DNA from: an uncultured Prevotellaceae bacterium
GTDB taxonomy: Bacteria > Bacteroidota > Bacteroidia > Bacteroidales > Bacteroidaceae
Assembly: GCA_902770195.1 (NCBI GenBank)
Contig: CACXSA010000010.1
Location: 1 to 47,066, forward strand
Length of the DNA stretch: 47,066 nucleotides
Direction of reading: 5' to 3'
Shown: in pieces, positions 42,357 through 47,066 of the stretch
Layout of the letters: the number at the start of each line of letters is the position of its first letter
How positions within the stretch are numbered: position 1 is the stretch's first letter
Notes under the pieces: model-generated
The model's database searches: none
Told to the model about the DNA's origin: nothing
The model's input: the letters and a program-made list of their open reading frames with translations, nothing else
Program-made: the position numbers and the translations under genes

Positions 42357-43079
42357 ATGGAAGATAAAGATTTGAAATTCTTGAGCGAATGCTCAAATGA
42401 ACAACTTTTACTTTTGACAGACTTTCTTATTTATGATAAGGATGGCAAGAAAAGATATACAGAAGGATTGTCTAATGCAAAAGGATTCGAAGGTAATTAT
42501 CCTAATAACATTAAATCTCTATTGCCAAATGTTATAGATGAACTACAAAGATATGGAGGAAATACTATTGCTAATTTGTGGAGAGGTCATGGCGTGACAT
42601 ATAGAGAAATCTTAGAAGATGTTTGTAAGAAACTAAGTGTAAACTATAACAAAAATAACTCAACCGAATTGTTAGAGCAGTATCTACTACAGAAGTTCTT
42701 GATTATGTCTGTTGATAAAATGACAGAGGAAGATGCCAAACACTTAGGGGAAAACTTAACAAAGGATGCCCTTAAGCAGCAAATTGGCATGATGAAGGCA
42801 GGATCCCCCGTGTTTATTAGATTAATTACGATGTTAATAGTCAATCTTGCCAAATCATGGGGATTGAAGCAAGCTGCTGTTTTGGCTGCCAGATTCGCAG
42901 GAAGTAGAGCATTCGCTATTCTTACAGGACCGATAGGCTGGGCTCTTACTGGCATTTGGACTGCTTTCGACATTGCAGGAGAGGCGTATAGGGTAACTAT
43001 CCCATGCACAATTACAATAGCCTATTTACGCTCAATTTATGATAAATCGGACGAGGAACTAAATAATATCCTAAAATGA
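42357..43079 (+). CDS. YaaW-family (UPF0174) protein, second paralogue
   Basis: A 240-residue YaaW/DUF3944 protein: MEDKDLKFLSECSNEQLLLLTDFL, then RYGGNTIANLWRGHGVTYREILEDVCKKL, closer to E. coli YaaW (GGDSIANKLRGHG) than the first paralogue. The C-terminal half has membrane-prone Gly/Ala segments (KQAAVLAARFAGSRAFAILTGPIGWALTGIW) and ends YRVTIPCTITIAYLR. Its stop overlaps the next start (ATGA). It is AT-rich relative to the core genes, suggesting transfer. The likeness to the 39445 protein is at family level, so this is not part of the recent duplication. Confidence 0.83.
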   Translation: MEDKDLKFLSECSNEQLLLLTDFLIYDKDGKKRYTEGLSNAKGFEGNYPNNIKSLLPNVIDELQRYGGNTIANLWRGHGVTYREILEDVCKKLSVNYNKNNSTELLEQYLLQKFLIMSVDKMTEEDAKHLGENLTKDALKQQIGMMKAGSPVFIRLITMLIVNLAKSWGLKQAAVLAARFAGSRAFAILTGPIGWALTGIWTAFDIAGEAYRVTIPCTITIAYLRSIYDKSDEELNNILK

Positions 43080-44683
43080 TCCATTATTGCTATAATTGTG
43101 GGGCAGAATTGAACGAAAATCAACTAAATTGCCCTAAATGCGGCCATTGTTGTATTCTTGATGAGCTTAATTTGAATCAGAAGTTTGAAGAATCCAATAA
43201 GGATGGTTCTAATGAAGTAGTCAACACCGTTAACGGAGTCTTGACTGCTCAACAAATTGAAAAAAATACCCAATGGACAAAATATCGTACGGGACCATGT
43301 GGACGTTCCGGACATGGATTTGCTGCAGAAGATGCAAATGCCTTAAACGACGTCTTACAGGGAAAAGATGTAGACCTTTCAGGAAGGGACAACTCCAAAT
43401 ATGGTCCAGATCGTATAGTGGATGGTCAAAAGATACAGACTAAATATTGCAAGACGGCTCAGGCAAGTGTTAATGCAGGTTTTGACCCTAATACAGGGAT
43501 GTATGCTTATGAAGATCAAATATTAGAAGTACCTAGTGACCAGTATGATGATTGCGTGCAATATATGCGTGATAAAATAGCCGAAGGTAAAGTTCCAGGA
43601 CATACAGACCCTAATGATGCCAGTAAAATTATCAAAAAGGGGGATGTTACATATCTACAAGCAAAGAACATTGCAAAAGCAGGTAACATAGATTCCCTGT
43701 TGTTTGATGCAAAAACACAAACTATAACTGCATTGTCAGCCTTTGGAATATCATTTGCAATTAATTTGGGAATGCTTATTTTATTTCATAGTAAGAACAA
43801 GGATGACATTAAAACGTCAATGAAATCCGCTTTCTTAATAGGGCTAGAAAATGGAACGATTGCAATGTCTTCTGGCATATTAACTTCTCAACTGCTTCGA
43901 ACACAATTCGGACGAAATTTTGCGGCGGCTATGCAATGGGGAGCTAAAGAGAGCGTTGACTACGTTTACCAATTTGACGCAGGTAAAGAATTAATTCATA
44001 AATTAGTTAAGACATTGTTTAATAGAAACTTTTATGGTGGAGCTGCTAAAAATGCAGCAACCAAGTTTTTGCGTACCAATGTCATCGGTAATGTTGTGTT
44101 GGTTGTTGTAGTAAGTGTTCCTGATGCATACCATTGTCTCCGAAATGAAATGTCGGTGCCTCAATTTGTTGAAAACATGGTAGTTAGTGGAACAAGTATC
44201 GCAGCTGGTACGTTAGGCGCATTTCTCGGTTCTGCTTTAGGTCCTGCAGGCATGATTGGTGGTGGCTTAGCATGTGGCGTTGGTTTTGCTTGGACTTCAA
44301 AACGAATTGCGAGGTACATCCGAAAAGATGATACTGAAAAAATGTATCAGTTAATTAGAGTTGCCTTACTATGGCTGTCTCATGATTATATGATTCAAAA
44401 TGAGGAAGAGTTTAATAAATGTATTAATGCTATAACAAACGAAGGAGCAATAGATTCATCATTTATCAGGGCAATGTATTCTATCGGAAAAGATGGGGAT
44501 AATGACTTGTTGAGAGTGCAGATTGCTTATGAAAAATTGGAATACTTTTTTGGTGCAGTTATTAGACAACGAAAAACTGTTTGCTTGTTGAAAAACCAAA
44601 AATTGTTACTTGATTGTATCAATGAATTAGGTGAAGAATTAAAAAAAACAGAAAACAATCTCAAAGAAATGGATTTGGACTAA
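43076..44683 (+). CDS. Zinc-ribbon membrane protein with possible PD-(D/E)XK-like region
   Basis: A 535-residue protein. Residues 5-22 form a zinc ribbon (CYNC .. CPKC). Residues 65-212 form a soluble domain with GPCGRSGHGFAAEDAN (Glu85), GPDRIVDG (Asp112) and IQTK (Gln121, Lys123). This spacing recalls PD-(D/E)XK nucleases that use QxK, an inference by eye. A TM lies at about 216-238. A helical region and a Gly-rich double segment (about 355-405, GTLGAFLGSALGPAGMIGGGLACGVG) follow, then a soluble helical C-terminus. It overlaps the YaaW gene by four bases. The gene is AT-rich. No named family is assigned. Confidence 0.7.
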   Translation: MIHYCYNCGAELNENQLNCPKCGHCCILDELNLNQKFEESNKDGSNEVVNTVNGVLTAQQIEKNTQWTKYRTGPCGRSGHGFAAEDANALNDVLQGKDVDLSGRDNSKYGPDRIVDGQKIQTKYCKTAQASVNAGFDPNTGMYAYEDQILEVPSDQYDDCVQYMRDKIAEGKVPGHTDPNDASKIIKKGDVTYLQAKNIAKAGNIDSLLFDAKTQTITALSAFGISFAINLGMLILFHSKNKDDIKTSMKSAFLIGLENGTIAMSSGILTSQLLRTQFGRNFAAAMQWGAKESVDYVYQFDAGKELIHKLVKTLFNRNFYGGAAKNAATKFLRTNVIGNVVLVVVVSVPDAYHCLRNEMSVPQFVENMVVSGTSIAAGTLGAFLGSALGPAGMIGGGLACGVGFAWTSKRIARYIRKDDTEKMYQLIRVALLWLSHDYMIQNEEEFNKCINAITNEGAIDSSFIRAMYSIGKDGDNDLLRVQIAYEKLEYFFGAVIRQRKTVCLLKNQKLLLDCINELGEELKKTENNLKEMDLD

Positions 44684-44695
44684 ATCATTAATACA

Positions 44696-44884
44696 ATGGA
44701 TGAGAACAAGCAAAAAGAATCAACAAACGTTGGATGTATCTTTTGGTCAGACATTATCTTTAGTTCGATTTGTACTATTTTTTATTGGAATAAAATTATC
44801 CATTCTAACTATTGGCCATACTTATTAGTAATGTGGATAGTTATTTTGCTTGCTCTGATTTGGTGGTATTTTATTCGTAAATAG
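44696..44884 (+). CDS. 62-aa small membrane protein
   Basis: MDENKQKESTNVGCIFWSDIIF..: two predicted TM segments (about 13-30 and 40-58) rich in Trp and Ile, basic end (RK). No family recognised. It lies 12 bases after the zinc-ribbon gene and 24 before the next, so it fits an operon. Small size leaves some doubt. Confidence 0.55.
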   Translation: MDENKQKESTNVGCIFWSDIIFSSICTIFYWNKIIHSNYWPYLLVMWIVILLALIWWYFIRK

Positions 44885-44908
44885 TAATAAGGAAAGAGTA
44901 ATTTTGGA

Positions 44909-45733
44909 ATGGGGAAAAAATATATCCAAGAATGTAAAAACTGCGGTAATGTCGTAGTGGGTAAAGAAAAGCGAGGGTTTATCAGGGATGCCTTGCATGG
45001 CGGACCTGGGACGGCTGTGGAGTTTATTCCTGTTGGTGGGAAACTGATATGGAAGGCTTCAAAGGAAATCGTCTTGCGTCTTTTGCGAACTGATATGGAG
45101 AAGTGGGGCGATGAATTGGAGAAGTGGATTTACAAGGATATCCAGGTTGAATACGAATGTCCCAAGTGCGGTAAGACATGGACTGAGACGCATCCGCTGA
45201 GTGAATCGGATTATAAACAGATGATAGCCGACTATGTTTCAAAGGTTAAAGATTTGGCTACGCTGAATAAATCAGAAAACAAGAAATCGGAAATAGATAA
45301 ACGTATGATGGTTATGAAACATCAGGAATCAATCGGAATGAATATGAAGCTACAGATACCTTACAAGGAACTGGAGGCATTTGTGATGAAGAAATACAAC
45401 CAGGAGGTTAGGTTAGGCTTTGTCGATGAGAAAACTATTAGTGTCACAAAGAAGGTTGTGATCAAGGATGCAACTATCAATATTTCTGTTGATCAGGTAG
45501 CAGGAAATGATATCTCATTGTCGTATCAGACGGGGTTTGGCATCGAGTGGATTATCAAAGGTGTGCTGATGTGGTTTAAGGAATCAATCAAGGACTTTAT
45601 TGAGGAACTGGAGGAAAACAAACTGCTGATTCACTTAGATAAGATTGAACAAATTCAAGGCATGCTGGCTAAAATAGAGATTTTAGATATCACCTTCGAC
45701 GAAGTGAATGCAAACGTAGCATTTAAAGTGTGA
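44909..45733 (+). CDS. Split zinc-ribbon protein of unknown function
   Basis: A 274-residue protein. CKNC (Cys9/Cys12) and CPKC (Cys84/Cys87) form a zinc ribbon interrupted by about 70 residues with an amphipathic helical stretch (FIPVGGKLIWKASKEIVLRLLR). The C-terminal part (about 125-274) mixes strands and helices (VTKKVVIKDATINISVDQVAGNDISLSYQ) and ends in a long helix. No known catalytic motif. Base composition returns toward the core average here, unlike the preceding AT-rich genes, so the cluster may be mosaic. Its stop is 17 bases before the WYL ATG. Confidence 0.65.
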   Translation: MGKKYIQECKNCGNVVVGKEKRGFIRDALHGGPGTAVEFIPVGGKLIWKASKEIVLRLLRTDMEKWGDELEKWIYKDIQVEYECPKCGKTWTETHPLSESDYKQMIADYVSKVKDLATLNKSENKKSEIDKRMMVMKHQESIGMNMKLQIPYKELEAFVMKKYNQEVRLGFVDEKTISVTKKVVIKDATINISVDQVAGNDISLSYQTGFGIEWIIKGVLMWFKESIKDFIEELEENKLLIHLDKIEQIQGMLAKIEILDITFDEVNANVAFKV

Positions 45734-45750
45734 TTTATCATCATATCAAT

Positions 45751-46668
45751 ATGGCTAAACTAAAGAAATGCCTGTATCTGATTAATCTCCTGGAGCGGAA
45801 GGGGGCGATGACCCTGAAAGAGATTAACGACTATTACCAATACTCGTCGCTCTGTGAGGGTGATGAGATCCAAGCCCGTACTTTTACCAGATATAAAGAC
45901 TTTATCGCAGAGACTTTTCCCTGCTATATAGAGTATAACCCGAGGACGGGAAAATATGAACTGCATCGGCACAAGGCTCTGTATGGTGAGGATGATTCAC
46001 TTTATGACTACCTGCTCTCTGCCTATCATATAGAGGGAATGACGGAACTAGCCCTGAAGCATCGCGACAGGATAATTCTTTCAGAGGCTCCCACAGGGGT
46101 GGAGAATGTTCAAACAATACTTGAAGCGATTGACAAGCAAAGGGGAATAGAATGTGAATACTACTCTTTTAGCAGAAAGACTATAAAACATCAATTGTTG
46201 ATTCCGTATTTCCTTCGGACTTGGGAGCAGCGTTGGTATCTGGTGGCTGAGCCGGACAACCATCATCATGGTATTTCTATTTTTGCCTTGGAACGAATGG
46301 AAAATATCAAGTTGACTGATGATAAGATGACTCCTTCCAACAAGGTTACAGCCAAAGAGTATTTCGACGGATGTTTTGGTGTAAACCATTCTGATAACCA
46401 GAAACCTGAGATTATAAAGATTAAGGTATATAAAGCACAGGTAGAATACGTCAGAGCTTTGCCAATTCATGAATCGCAAGAAGAAATTGAGACAACTCCA
46501 GAATGGAGCGTTTTCGAGTATCGACTTGTTCCATGTTATAATTTCTATCAGCAGTTGTTATGGCATAGGGAGAAATTGGAAGTCCTTGAGCCTAAGTATG
46601 TACGTGATGAAATGAAGAATACGATAGAGAAGATGTTAGTATATTACAGTACGCAACGAAAGACTTAA
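45751..46668 (+). CDS. WYL-domain transcriptional regulator
   Basis: A 305-residue regulator: an N-terminal winged helix-turn-helix (MAKLKKCLYLINLLERKGAMTLKEINDYYQ .. ARTFTRYKDFIAE), then a WYL domain (about 130-220) with RWYLVAEPD, and a C-terminal WCX-like extension. The start at 45751 is preferred over an upstream GTG. WYL proteins often repress phage-defence operons and respond to nucleic-acid or nucleotide ligands. Here it ends the zinc-ribbon cluster and precedes DUF1016 sequences, which fits a regulatory role for this island, but its target is unknown. Confidence 0.85.
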   Translation: MAKLKKCLYLINLLERKGAMTLKEINDYYQYSSLCEGDEIQARTFTRYKDFIAETFPCYIEYNPRTGKYELHRHKALYGEDDSLYDYLLSAYHIEGMTELALKHRDRIILSEAPTGVENVQTILEAIDKQRGIECEYYSFSRKTIKHQLLIPYFLRTWEQRWYLVAEPDNHHHGISIFALERMENIKLTDDKMTPSNKVTAKEYFDGCFGVNHSDNQKPEIIKIKVYKAQVEYVRALPIHESQEEIETTPEWSVFEYRLVPCYNFYQQLLWHREKLEVLEPKYVRDEMKNTIEKMLVYYSTQRKT

Positions 46669-46729
46669 TGAACGTGTCTCGCAGGAGTTCGGTAAAGGCA
46701 TCTGTGGGGGTGAAAGAAATCTTCCCTGA
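46664..46729 (+). pseudogene. Fragment of a DUF1016 (YhcG-type) gene
   Basis: In the frame beginning at the last bases of the WYL gene the DNA reads LNERVSQEFGKG .. ERNL then stop. This is the conserved segment that follows the N-terminal motif in DUF1016 nucleases (EFGKGFSERNL). Only about 20 codons remain, so it is a relic of another copy. The rest of 46730-46862 shows no gene; a near-consensus box TTACTTTG lies at 46838-46845. Confidence 0.55.
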
Positions 46730-46862
46730 AAGCAAATTGGCTCCAAGTTACAAGTATAGAACCAATTGGATTACCTTCTATAAGTGACTAAAAGCGATAT
46801 AATGCAGAGAGAATAACGATATACGGAATAAAAACATTTACTTTGCAAACGATATTGAAAAT

Positions 46863-47066
46863 ATGGCAAAAGAAATAGTAGAAACGAAAGCAATTGAGCA
46901 GGTAAGTGACAGCCTTTATAAGGGTGTATCCGACATTATTGACAATGCGCGGCAAGAGGTTGTTGTGTATGTGAACAAGCATTCTGACTTGATGTTCTGG
47001 CATATAGGCCATTATATCAATGAGGATATGGGCTACAAGCAGTATTCTGCCTATGGCAGCAAAATT
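46863..47066 (+). CDS. DUF1016 / PDDEXK nuclease-domain protein (5' part)
   Basis: The first 68 codons of a gene that runs past the window edge. MAKEIVETKAIEQ .. LYKGVSDIIDNARQEVVVYVNKHSDLMFWHIGHYINEDM .. YGSKI matches the N-terminal domain of DUF1016/YhcG proteins, which carry a PD-(D/E)XK nuclease domain at the C-terminus and are often found beside restriction and defence genes. Only the DUF1016 N-domain is seen, so the nuclease domain is assumed. Confidence 0.8.
   Translation, partial: MAKEIVETKAIEQVSDSLYKGVSDIIDNARQEVVVYVNKHSDLMFWHIGHYINEDMGYKQYSAYGSKI

Overview
The window looks like chromosomal DNA of a Bacteroidales bacterium, most likely Prevotella-like. The signs are many promoters of the Bacteroidetes type (TTTG, about 19 bases, TAnnTTTG), type IX secretion genes (porW and porX), a polysaccharide-degrading GH28 enzyme, A-rich leaders in place of strong Shine-Dalgarno sites, a tRNA gene without encoded CCA, and core gene order familiar from that order.

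Bases 1-36600 are mainly housekeeping genes. A leftward operon runs ftsX, DUF3098, uppP, truB, queA, folK, GH28. It is separated by a divergent promoter with a perfect 19-bp inverted repeat from a radical SAM gene. Then come a leftward RND efflux operon (adaptor, pump, outer-membrane factor) followed by an LpxA-family acyltransferase, a small sigma-70 factor, cca, a PAP2 phosphatase with a probable outer-membrane barrel, and the run DUF1599, DoxX-like, tpiA, SPOR, folE, hypothetical. After a tRNA-Pro lies aroA-porW-porX-tsaE, then dnaE, trxA and an acidic protein on the other strand, then psd-pssA-DUF4834, and birA-pyrH.

Bases 36600-47066 are an accessory region of remnants, repeats and rarely described genes. 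It begins with a decayed STAS gene and a 451-bp element bounded by 17-bp inverted repeats, which holds palindromes and minisatellites. Next is a cassette of four genes (YaaW-family protein, M48 metallopeptidase, small membrane protein, unknown 198-aa protein) at 39244-41846. A second copy of the cassette at 37709-38243 has been reduced by two internal deletions. A GNAT/small-protein pair that looks like a toxin-antitoxin module sits between the copies.

A second, AT-rich cluster follows at 41891-46668: a strong promoter with a leader, a 45-aa ORF, another YaaW-family protein, a membrane protein with a zinc ribbon and a possible PD-(D/E)XK-like motif, a 62-aa membrane protein, a split-zinc-ribbon protein and a WYL regulator. 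A DUF1016 relic and the start of an intact DUF1016 gene end the window. The content resembles a conflict or defence island; that function is inferred and not shown by the sequence. The best candidates for an undescribed system are the two YaaW-containing cassettes.
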